From assembly GCA_014465955.1 (NCBI GenBank), contig JACTVT010000036.1, positions 1 through 23,669 of the forward strand: a DNA stretch of 23,669 nt, read 5' to 3'. Origin of the DNA: Eubacterium sp. (GTDB lineage: Bacteria > Bacillota > Clostridia > Oscillospirales > Acutalibacteraceae). The notes under the pieces are model-generated. The model saw only the letters and a list, made by a program, of their open reading frames with translations. It ran no database searches and was not told the DNA's origin. Below, in pieces: positions 1-6,644 of the stretch. The position numbers and the translations under genes were made by a program. The first letter of the stretch is position 1. Every line of letters starts with the position of its first letter.

Positions 1-130
1 AAGCCTTATATATTGTATCACACAAAAGAAAATATTTCAATATATTGTTTTAAATATAGTTTTTAATCGTATTTTAAAACACAAGTGACATTGTCTAACA
101 CTTTTATAAATGAGCATTCCGATAATATTT

Positions 131-203
131 TATAACAAAATTGTAATAAACATTGACACGAAATAGACAATGTTGTAAAATAGATTGACAAAAATTATAA
201 CAA
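131..203. promoter_or_regulatory. Array of TTGT/ACAA half-sites around the acn promoter (candidate operator)
   Basis: Two everted units of the form nACAA-N2-TTGTnA lie at 131-148 and 163-180, exactly 32 bp apart. Further half-sites follow as TTGACAA at 185-191 and ATAACAA at 197-203. From 173 to 203, half-sites centred near 176, 188 and 200 are spaced by 12 bp. The array overlaps the -35/-10 region and the predicted start of transcription, the usual place for a repressor operator. The half-sites resemble the Rex half-site TTGTTAA, and Rex is encoded in this operon. However, the inward-facing pairs (173-191 and 185-203) have a 5-bp gap, not the 4 bp of the known Rex operator. The regulator is therefore inferred, not shown. 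Confidence 0.4.
153..181 (+). promoter_or_regulatory. Sigma-A-type promoter of the acn-icd-rex operon
   Basis: TTGACA at 153-158 and TAAAAT at 176-181 are separated by 17 bp, a near-consensus housekeeping promoter. Transcription would start near 188, leaving a leader of about 35 nt before the acn start. The ribosome site GGAGG is at 207-211. Positions 1-130 upstream are very AT-rich and hold no convincing gene. Confidence 0.75.
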
Positions 204-222
204 CTTGGAGGTAATAGTTTTT

Positions 223-2160
223 ATGGGACTTACACTTGCACAAAAACTTATTAAGGCTCACCTTGTTGAAGGCGAGATGATTCCCGGCACGGAAATCGGA
301 CTGAGAATTGACCAGACCTTAACACAGGACGCTACGGGCACAATGGCATACCTTGAATTTGAGGCTATGGGTGTTGACCGTGTAAAAACCGAAAAGAGTG
401 TTGCTTATATTGACCACAACACTTTGCAGACAGGATTTGAAAATGCCGACGACCACAGATATATTCAGACTGTAACGAAAAAACACGGCATTTATTTTTC
501 AAGACCCGGCAACGGCATATGCCATCAGGTTCATCTTGAAAGATTCGGTATCCCGGGAAAAACATTAATCGGCTCGGACAGTCATACACCGACAGGCGGC
601 GGTATCGGTATGCTTGCAATGGGCGCAGGTGGACTTGACGTTGCCGTAGCAATGGGCGGTGGTACATACTACATTCCTATGCCGAAAATGACAAGAATTA
701 ATCTTCACGGCTACTTAAAACCATGGGTTTCAGCCAAAGACGTTATTCTTGAGGTTTTAAGAATTATGAGCGTTAAAGGCGGCGTTGGCAAAATTATTGA
801 ATACGGCGGCGATGGTGTCAAGACGCTTTCAGTTCCCGAACGTGCTACTATCACAAATATGGGTGCTGAGCTCGGCGCAACAACTTCTATTTTTCCTTCT
901 GATGAAATCACTCTTGCTTTCCTGAAAGCACAGGGCAGAGAAAATGACTGGACAGAGATTTTACCTGATGCTGACGCTGAATATGATGAAGTGATTGACA
1001 TTGATCTTTGTTCACTTACTCCGATGGCCGCTTGCCCACATATGCCCGATCAGGTTAAAACTACCGACGAAATCGGCAAACTTAAGGTTGACCAGGTTGC
1101 AATCGGATCCTGCACAAACTCATCATTTGTTGATATGATGAAGGTTGCATCAATTCTTAAAGGTAAAACCGTTTGCCCGACTGTTTCACTTTGCATTGCA
1201 CCGGGTTCAAAGCAGGTGCTTAATATGCTTGCCCTCAACGGTGCACTTTCCGATATGATTAACGCAGGAGCAAGAATTCTTGAATCTGCCTGCGGTCCTT
1301 GTATCGGTATGGGTCAGAGCCCGAATTCAAACGGCGTTTCGCTCAGAACCTTTAACAGAAACTTTGAAGGCAGAAGCGGCACAAAAGACGCAGGAATTTA
1401 CCTTGTTTCACCCGAGGTTGCGGCAGCATCTGCACTTACTGGTTATCTCACCGACCCGAGAGAACTCGGCGAGGCACCGAAAGTTACAATGCCTGAAAAA
1501 TTCATTATCAATGATAATATGATTGAGGCTCCGGCATCTCCTGAAGAGGCTGACAGTGTTGAAGTTCTCCGCGGACCGAACATCAAACCTTTCCCGAAAA
1601 CCGAGCCACTCCCCGAAAATATTGAGGCTAAGGTTATGCTTAAGGTCGGCGACAACATTACTACCGACCACATTATGCCTGCAGGCGCTAAAATTCTTCC
1701 TCTCAGATCAAATATTCCGAAAATTTCAGAACACTGCTTTGAGGTTTGCGATGAAACCTTCCCTGCAAGAATTAAGGCTGAGGGCAAAGGATTTATCGTT
1801 GGCGGTGTAAATTACGGTCAGGGCTCATCAAGAGAACACGCCGCACTTGCTCCGCTTTATCTTGGAGTTAAGGCTGTTATTACGAAGAGTTTTGCTAGAA
1901 TTCATATTGCAAACCTTGTAAACGCAGGTATTCTGCCGTTCACTTTCAAAAACGAAAATGATTATGACAAGATTGACCAGATGGACGAACTTGCACTTAT
2001 GAATATCAGAGAGCACATTGAAAACGGCACAACTGTTGTACTCAAAAACATTACAAAAGGTGAAGAATATGAACTTGACTCCTCTCACCTTTCACAGCGC
2101 CAGAGAGCAATGCTCCTCTGCGGCGGTCTGCTTGATTACACAAGAGAAATGAACAAATAA
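223..2160 (+). CDS. acn: Aconitate hydratase (aconitase)
   Basis: Cytoplasmic [4Fe-4S] enzyme that interconverts citrate and isocitrate through cis-aconitate. The product is 645 residues. The start is the ATG at 223, which sits 11 nt after GGAGG at 207-211; an in-frame TTG at 205 would overlap that ribosome site. Cluster-ligand regions are visible as GSCTNSS near residue 297 and SACGPCIGMG near residue 358. The swivel domain follows, with GDNITTDHIMPAG and the YGQGSSREHAAL loop near residues 530-550. The length of about 645 fits the shorter single-chain aconitases of Clostridia rather than the 890-residue AcnA type. It is first in an operon with isocitrate dehydrogenase (13-nt gap) and rex. 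No citrate synthase gene is in the window; one could lie upstream of position 1. Some homologues act on homoaconitate or isopropylmalate, but the IDH neighbour favours aconitase. Confidence 0.95.
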   Translation: MGLTLAQKLIKAHLVEGEMIPGTEIGLRIDQTLTQDATGTMAYLEFEAMGVDRVKTEKSVAYIDHNTLQTGFENADDHRYIQTVTKKHGIYFSRPGNGICHQVHLERFGIPGKTLIGSDSHTPTGGGIGMLAMGAGGLDVAVAMGGGTYYIPMPKMTRINLHGYLKPWVSAKDVILEVLRIMSVKGGVGKIIEYGGDGVKTLSVPERATITNMGAELGATTSIFPSDEITLAFLKAQGRENDWTEILPDADAEYDEVIDIDLCSLTPMAACPHMPDQVKTTDEIGKLKVDQVAIGSCTNSSFVDMMKVASILKGKTVCPTVSLCIAPGSKQVLNMLALNGALSDMINAGARILESACGPCIGMGQSPNSNGVSLRTFNRNFEGRSGTKDAGIYLVSPEVAAASALTGYLTDPRELGEAPKVTMPEKFIINDNMIEAPASPEEADSVEVLRGPNIKPFPKTEPLPENIEAKVMLKVGDNITTDHIMPAGAKILPLRSNIPKISEHCFEVCDETFPARIKAEGKGFIVGGVNYGQGSSREHAALAPLYLGVKAVITKSFARIHIANLVNAGILPFTFKNENDYDKIDQMDELALMNIREHIENGTTVVLKNITKGEEYELDSSHLSQRQRAMLLCGGLLDYTREMNK

Positions 2161-2173
2161 TAAGGAGATACAA

Positions 2174-3349
2174 ATGACAGACGAAAGAAAAGCAATTGAT
2201 GAGGCAGTTGAAAAATTCCGTGCTTTAATGGAAGGACAACTTGAAAGAGCAAAAAAAATTAAAGAAGACAAAGATTTTGTTGATTATGATAAACTTGACA
2301 ATATTGTAATCGGTATCTGCGGCGGTGACGGAATAGGTCCTGTTATCACCAAGGAAAGCGAAAGAGTGCTTGCATTTCTTCTTAAAGATGAAGTTGCAAG
2401 CGGCAAGGTAGAATTCAAAGAAATTGACGGACTTACAATTGAAAACAGAGCAAAGTGCCTGAAAGCCATTCCCGATGATGTGCTTGAAGAATTAAAAGCG
2501 TGCCACGTTATTCTTAAGGGTCCTACAACTACCCCACGTCAAGGTGACGGCTGGCCGAATGTTGAATCGGCTAACGTTGCTATGAGAAAGGCACTTGACC
2601 TTTTTGCAAATATGCGCCCTGTTAAAGTGCCTGAGGAAGGCATTGACTGGACTTTCTTCCGTGAAAACACAGAAGGCGGTTATGCAGTAGGCTCTTACGG
2701 CGTAAACATTACTGATGACCTTGCAGTTGATTTTACGGTTGCTACACAAGAGGGATGTGACAGAATTGCACGCCTTGCTTATGAATATGCAAAGAAAAAC
2801 AATAAAGGCAAGGTTTCAATCATAACAAAGGCAAACATTATCAAAACTACAGACGGCAAATTCCTAAACACGGCTAAGAAAATCGGTGAGGAATACCCTG
2901 ATATTGTTACCGATGACTGGTACGTTGATATCACAACTGCAAAACTTATTGACCCGATGAGAAGAAAAGACTTTAAGGTATTTGTTCTTCCGAACCTTTA
3001 CGGGGACATAATTACTGACGAGGCTGCTGAATTTCAGGGCGGTGTAGGTACTGCCGGTTCAGCAAACATCGGTAAAAAATACGCTATGTTTGAGGCTATT
3101 CACGGCTCGGCACCGAGAATGATTTCGGAGGGCAGAGGTCAATATGCAGACCCTTGCAGTATGCTGCGTGCATCTGCTATGCTCCTTTCTCACATCGGAT
3201 ATCAGGACAAGGCTGAGGCTCTTGAAAAAGCACTTGACAAGTGTATGTTTGAAGAAAAGAAACTTACAATCACAGGAAGAGATACAGGTTGCACCTGCAG
3301 TGAATTCGGTGACTATGTAATGGAAACAATTGAGGCTATGACAAAATAA
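2174..3349 (+). CDS. icd: Isocitrate dehydrogenase, NAD(P)-dependent
   Basis: Oxidatively decarboxylates isocitrate to 2-oxoglutarate in the cytoplasm, supplying the carbon skeleton for glutamate. The product is 391 residues, of the isocitrate/isopropylmalate dehydrogenase family. The nucleotide/substrate domain opens with GICGGDGIGP near residue 47. A substrate-binding stretch ESANVAMRKALDLFANMRP near residues 133-151 carries the Ser-x-Asn and Arg positions typical of IDH. The metal-binding aspartates lie in the GDIITDEAAEFQGG segment near residue 277. The region after HGSAP, which sets NAD or NADP preference, does not match the classical NADP or NAD signature closely, so the cofactor is left open. 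An N-terminal extension of about 45 mostly charged residues precedes the Rossmann-like core. The gene starts 13 nt after acn with AAGGAG just upstream, and both surely share one transcript. Confidence 0.93.
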   Translation: MTDERKAIDEAVEKFRALMEGQLERAKKIKEDKDFVDYDKLDNIVIGICGGDGIGPVITKESERVLAFLLKDEVASGKVEFKEIDGLTIENRAKCLKAIPDDVLEELKACHVILKGPTTTPRQGDGWPNVESANVAMRKALDLFANMRPVKVPEEGIDWTFFRENTEGGYAVGSYGVNITDDLAVDFTVATQEGCDRIARLAYEYAKKNNKGKVSIITKANIIKTTDGKFLNTAKKIGEEYPDIVTDDWYVDITTAKLIDPMRRKDFKVFVLPNLYGDIITDEAAEFQGGVGTAGSANIGKKYAMFEAIHGSAPRMISEGRGQYADPCSMLRASAMLLSHIGYQDKAEALEKALDKCMFEEKKLTITGRDTGCTCSEFGDYVMETIEAMTK

Positions 3350-3387
3350 TCTAAGCTGAAAATTTAAATAAAGAGAGGTCAGACGGC

Positions 3388-4029
3388 ATGGATAAAAAAG
3401 ATGATATTTCTATCTCCGTTATAAAAAGACTCCCCCGCTATTATCGTTTTCTTCAAAGTCTTAAAGAAAACGGCATTATAAGAATAAGTTCAAAAGAACT
3501 TGCAAACAGAATGGGACTTACTGCATCACAAATCCGCCACGATTTTAACTGTTTCGGTGGATTCGGTCAACAGGGATATGGTTACAATGTACCGGAACTC
3601 CATTCTAAAATCGGTGAAATTCTCGGAATTCAGATTGAAAAAAAGACGATTTTAATCGGTGCAGGTAACCTTGGCAAAGCAGTTTCAAACAAAATTTTCG
3701 GCGTTAAGAGCGGTTTTCGCCTTATCGGAATTTTTGATAAAAACGAGGCTCTCTGCGGTAATATGATTAAAGGTATTCCCGTAAGAAACATTGATTATAT
3801 TGAAAATTTCTGCATTGACAATAAACCTGTCTGTGCTGTAATCTGCATACCATCCAATGATATGAAGGAACTTACAGACACGCTTATTAATCTCGGCGTT
3901 CGCAGTTTCTGGAATTTCAGTAACTATGACATTGCAATGGCTCACCCGGAAGTGCTTGTTGAAAATGTTCATCTTACCGACAGCCTTATGACGCTCGGTT
4001 ATCTCACATCAGTGGAGGAACAGGAATGA
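3388..4029 (+). CDS. rex: Redox-sensing transcriptional repressor Rex
   Basis: Homodimeric repressor that binds operators when NADH is low and releases them when NADH rises. It typically controls fermentation genes (lactate, butyrate and alcohol formation, hydrogenases). The 213-residue length is standard. Residues 1-75 form the winged-helix DNA-binding domain, with RLPRYYRFLQ and the recognition segment SSKELANRMGLTASQIRHDF followed by GGFGQQGYGY. Residues from about 88 form the Rossmann NADH-binding domain with IGAGNLGKA. The C-terminal helix fits the domain-swapped dimer helix of the family. The ribosome site is GAGAGG, 38 nt after icd. Its place in an acn-icd operon suggests that redox state and the citrate-to-2-oxoglutarate branch are co-regulated, possibly with autoregulation at the half-site array upstream of acn; that link is inference. 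Confidence 0.95.
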   Translation: MDKKDDISISVIKRLPRYYRFLQSLKENGIIRISSKELANRMGLTASQIRHDFNCFGGFGQQGYGYNVPELHSKIGEILGIQIEKKTILIGAGNLGKAVSNKIFGVKSGFRLIGIFDKNEALCGNMIKGIPVRNIDYIENFCIDNKPVCAVICIPSNDMKELTDTLINLGVRSFWNFSNYDIAMAHPEVLVENVHLTDSLMTLGYLTSVEEQE

Positions 4030-4712
4030 TTAAAATCAGTTCCAAAGATATTGTTGATGTTTTAACCTACAGCGATACAAAGGCAATTATAGTTGAAAAA
4101 AAGCCGTTGATGAACACTACACAGTTCAAAGTTTCATACAGTGTCGTTGATTTTGAAAGCAAAACAAAAGAAGTTCTTACAAAAAATGCATATCTCTTAA
4201 AAAAATTCGGCTCTTCTTTTAAAAAGATTAGTGATGCTATACCTAATTTTGTTCAGTGTGATTCTGCAATTTTGTATGACAGGCGGATTCTTGCAGTATA
4301 TCCCAACGGTGAAGCAGGTATATTTGACCGTGACGGTGAACTTTCATGGAGCGGATATTTTAAATACCACGATGAAATTGTTTACAAATGCGCTCTTGAC
4401 GGCAAGTATTTCTGGTCAATATGTCCTGTCGAAAACTGTGCTATCAGATATTCCTGTCAGAATATGCAGGTAGATTTAAGGCTTGGCGGCAAGGATGCAT
4501 CAACGTTTATCAATCCAACCCATATTTGCGTTGATGACGGAGATGTTTACGTTTGCTCGGGCGGAAATAGGGTTAGAAGAATTGATAAACTCAATTTTAC
4601 TGTTTCAGATTACTTATCCTTTGATGAAACAGTAAAAGAATTTTATAAATTCGGTAAATATGCCATTGCAGTTCTTTCAAGCGGCACTTATCTGCTTGAG
4701 GATAACGGATAA
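4026..4712 (+). CDS. Unrecognised protein translationally coupled to rex
   Basis: A 228-residue protein I cannot assign to a family. Its ATG overlaps the rex stop codon (ATGA at 4026-4029), and its ribosome site GGAGG at 4014-4018 lies inside rex, so translation is probably coupled. No signal peptide or transmembrane segment is evident, so it is probably cytoplasmic. The sequence has repeated short beta-strand-like blocks of hydrophobic residues ending in acidic or glycine turns (for example AVYPNGEAGIFDRDGELSW, ICVDDGDVYVCSGGNRVRRID, YAIAVLSSGTYLLEDNG). This is reminiscent of beta-propeller or NHL-like blades, but the resemblance is weak and by eye only. Four or five cysteines occur in the middle (KCALDG, SICPVENC, YSCQ) without a clear metal-binding pattern. 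It ends just before a strong terminator and is the last gene of the operon. Confidence 0.8.
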   Translation: MIKISSKDIVDVLTYSDTKAIIVEKKPLMNTTQFKVSYSVVDFESKTKEVLTKNAYLLKKFGSSFKKISDAIPNFVQCDSAILYDRRILAVYPNGEAGIFDRDGELSWSGYFKYHDEIVYKCALDGKYFWSICPVENCAIRYSCQNMQVDLRLGGKDASTFINPTHICVDDGDVYVCSGGNRVRRIDKLNFTVSDYLSFDETVKEFYKFGKYAIAVLSSGTYLLEDNG

Positions 4713-4728
4713 ATTTTTTACAACAAAG

Positions 4729-4762
4729 AAAGCCTTGGAAGTTTAAGCTTCCAAGGCTTTTT
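4729..4762. terminator. Bidirectional intrinsic terminator
   Basis: Perfect stem with arms AAAGCCTTGGAAG (4729-4741) and CTTCCAAGGCTTT (4748-4760), a 6-nt loop and a run of T on the plus strand. The A-rich flank gives a U-rich tail on the minus strand too. It lies between the convergent rex operon and ldh and can stop both. Confidence 0.9.
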
Positions 4763-4778
4763 AACAATTATGTCTGAA

Positions 4779-5717
4779 TTAAATTTCATCAATCATTTCT
4801 TTAATAATATTACACGAATTCTTAAATTTCTCTTTTTCTTCTGCACATAAATCTATTTTAACTATTTCCCTTACTCCGTTTCTGTTTACCACAGCGGGTA
4901 CGCCGATATAAAAGCCTCTTTCACCATACTCACCTTTCTGATAAGTGGAAACGGTGAAAATTGAATTTTCATCATTAAGAATTGCCCTTGTAAGCCGTGC
5001 AAGCACCATTCCTATTCCATAATAAGTTGCACCTTTGGCACTGATTATTTCATATGCAGACATACGCACCTGTTCTTCAATGCTTCGTAAATCGTCTTTA
5101 ATATGTGCACAGCCTTTTTCAAAATCGGTTATCGGAACAGACGAAATCATTGCCTTGCTCCACGCAACAAACTCAGAATCACCATGTTCACCCATAACAT
5201 AGGCATGCACATTGCGAGGATTAATTTTAAAATAATCACTCATCATATAACGCAGTCTTGCAGAATCAAGACTTGTGCCCGAGCCGAGTACACGACCGCT
5301 CGGGAAACCCGATAAATCATAAACAACCTTTGTCATAACATCAACAGGGTTGCCTGCAACAAGAAAAACACCGTTGAAACCGCTGCCGACAATACCGCCT
5401 ACAATAGATTTAAATACTTTATAATTCTTTTGCAGCAAATCTCGGCGCGATTCACCGTCTTTCTGCGGGGCACCTGCGCAGATTACAACGACATCCATAT
5501 CGGCACAATCACTGTAACTGCCTGAAAAAATTTTCATACTGCTCGGTGCAAACGGCAAACCGTGATTCAAATCAGCCGACTCCCCTTTTACTCGCTCTTC
5601 ATCAATATCTATAAGGCATAGTTCATCACAGATATTCTGATTCAAAAGAGAATATGCAAAACTCATTCCGACCATACCGCAGCCGATTATTGCGACCTTT
5701 TTACTGTCTTTAAACAT
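4779..5717 (-). CDS. ldh: L-lactate dehydrogenase, NAD-dependent
   Basis: Reduces pyruvate to L-lactate with NADH, regenerating NAD+ in fermentation; cytoplasmic tetramer in the family. The product is 312 residues from the ATG at 5717. That start is preferred over a start at 5744, which would lie inside the upstream dyad and -10 element, because GGGTGA lies just upstream. Motifs are the Rossmann loop IGCGMVGMSFA near residue 12, the mobile loop QKDGESRRDL near residue 86 with the Gln typical of LDH (malate dehydrogenases carry Arg there), DSARLRY near residue 150, and the catalytic His in GEHGDSEF near residue 178. It has its own probable promoter between it and the apt-like gene. It ends at the bidirectional terminator shared with the rex operon. 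Rex control of ldh would be typical, but I see no clear Rex operator at this promoter. Confidence 0.92.
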   Translation of the reverse strand: MFKDSKKVAIIGCGMVGMSFAYSLLNQNICDELCLIDIDEERVKGESADLNHGLPFAPSSMKIFSGSYSDCADMDVVVICAGAPQKDGESRRDLLQKNYKVFKSIVGGIVGSGFNGVFLVAGNPVDVMTKVVYDLSGFPSGRVLGSGTSLDSARLRYMMSDYFKINPRNVHAYVMGEHGDSEFVAWSKAMISSVPITDFEKGCAHIKDDLRSIEEQVRMSAYEIISAKGATYYGIGMVLARLTRAILNDENSIFTVSTYQKGEYGERGFYIGVPAVVNRNGVREIVKIDLCAEEKEKFKNSCNIIKEMIDEI

Positions 5718-5724
5718 AAAATCA

Positions 5725-5753
5725 CCCGAAAGTATTATAACCATACTTTCGGG
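5725..5753 (-). terminator. 11-bp perfect dyad upstream of ldh: terminator/operator-like hairpin
   Basis: Arms CCCGAAAGTAT (5725-5735) and ATACTTTCGGG (5743-5753) are perfectly complementary around a 7-nt loop. On the minus strand it lies just after the stop of the apt-like gene and could act as a hairpin for transcripts coming from alaS-hit-apt, but only a short U-poor tail follows. The same dyad contains the predicted ldh -10 element, so it may also serve as a protein-binding site. Which role dominates cannot be told from sequence. Confidence 0.5.
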
Positions 5754-5763
5754 TTTAATTCAA
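5734..5763 (-). promoter_or_regulatory. Probable ldh promoter
   Basis: On the minus strand TTGAAT (5758-5763) and a perfect TATAAT (5734-5739) are 18 bp apart. Transcription would begin about 12 nt before the ldh ATG, giving a very short leader that starts near the ribosome site GGGTGA. The -10 sits within the loop and one arm of the dyad. Confidence 0.55.
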
Positions 5764-6303
5764 TTATTTAAAGAAAAGCGGTAGTTTAGAAAGATAGATT
5801 ATATCATCCCTGTCAGCGGCATCACCTTCGGCGAGCGGTGCAGCCATTGCGACGATATCACCGTCAAAAGCGTTGATAACTTTTTTAGCGGATTCAATGG
5901 ATTCACCTGTTGAAATAACATCATCAACAAGCAGAACACGCTTGCCTTTAAGCAAATCACCGTCTTCGTGACCGAGATAAAGATACTGCTGATTTTTTGT
6001 TGTAATGGAATGAACGGGAATTTTAACGGGATTATCCATATAAACCTTAGTGTTTTTGCGGATAACTATGTATTTCTTGCCACTCTGTTTGCTCATTTCA
6101 TAAGCAAGCGGAATGCTCTTTGCTTCGGGAGTTACGATATAATCAAAATCGGGGCATTTTTCAATCAGTGCCTCAGCACATTTTTCAGTCAGTTCAACAT
6201 CGCCGAAAAGAATAAATGCCGCAATATCCATCTTTTCACTTACAGGGAACTTCTGTAGTTCACGCTCAAGACCTGCAATTTTTAAAGTATATGTGTTACT
6301 CAT
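5764..6303 (-). CDS. Adenine phosphoribosyltransferase-like protein
   Basis: Type I phosphoribosyltransferase of 179 residues, closest in layout to adenine phosphoribosyltransferase, which salvages adenine with PRPP to AMP. The PRPP-binding loop VLLVDDVISTGES lies near residues 122-134. TPEAKSIPLAYEM near residue 60 takes the place of the APT family's GPEARG region, and the flexible RKNTK segment follows. Substrate (adenine, or another purine such as xanthine) is not certain. The start codon overlaps the stop of the HIT gene (TCAT on the plus strand at 6300-6303), with GGGAG about 10 nt upstream, so translation is coupled. With the HIT protein it suggests purine nucleotide housekeeping downstream of alaS. 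Confidence 0.8.
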   Translation of the reverse strand: MSNTYTLKIAGLERELQKFPVSEKMDIAAFILFGDVELTEKCAEALIEKCPDFDYIVTPEAKSIPLAYEMSKQSGKKYIVIRKNTKVYMDNPVKIPVHSITTKNQQYLYLGHEDGDLLKGKRVLLVDDVISTGESIESAKKVINAFDGDIVAMAAPLAEGDAADRDDIIYLSKLPLFFK

Positions 6304-6632
6304 AAGATTTTTTCTCCCATTTCTATTCCGCCGATTAAATGAAAATGAAGGTGCATAACAGTCTGACCTGCATCTGAACCGCAGTTATTGATAACCCTGT
6401 ATGAGGATATTCCGAGCGATTTTGCAATCTCGGGAATTTTTTCAAAAATATGGGCTACATACTTGCTGTTTTCTTCATTAACATCATTGGCGCATTCAAT
6501 ATGAACTTTAGGCGTAATAAGCACGTGAACAGGCGCAACAGGATTTATATCATTAAATGCGTAAATCATATCATCTTCATATACTTTTGTACTCGGAATA
6601 TTACCATTTATAATTTCACAAAACAAACACAT
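6300..6632 (-). CDS. HIT-family (histidine triad) nucleotide hydrolase, HinT-like
   Basis: A 110-residue histidine triad protein with the active-site run HLHFHL near residues 94-99 after GQTVM. The N-terminal CLFCEIINGNIPS and YAFNDINPVAPVHVL blocks are typical of HinT/protein kinase C inhibitor-like members. Such enzymes hydrolyse nucleoside phosphoramidates and aminoacyl-adenylates. That fits its place 12 nt after alaS, because leaked aminoacyl-AMP is a known HinT substrate; the functional link here is inference. The ribosome site AAGGAG (6641-6646) overlaps the alaS stop codon. The first two cysteines (CLFC) resemble half of the zinc site found in some family members. Confidence 0.9.
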   Translation of the reverse strand: MCLFCEIINGNIPSTKVYEDDMIYAFNDINPVAPVHVLITPKVHIECANDVNEENSKYVAHIFEKIPEIAKSLGISSYRVINNCGSDAGQTVMHLHFHLIGGIEMGEKIL

Positions 6633-6644
6633 AACTTTATCTCC

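Noticed and set aside
185..203. Canonical Rex operator upstream of acn
   Set aside because: The half-sites are separated by 5 bp, giving 19 rather than 18 bases, and deviate at inner positions. It is kept only as a candidate within the half-site array.
205..222. Longer aconitase start at TTG 205
   Set aside because: It would place the ribosome site GGAGG inside the coding sequence; ATG at 223 has correct spacing and matches the usual N-terminus.
5718..5744. Longer ldh start at 5744
   Set aside because: It would lie upstream of the predicted start of transcription and inside the dyad; ATG at 5717 has a ribosome site and the normal LDH N-terminus.
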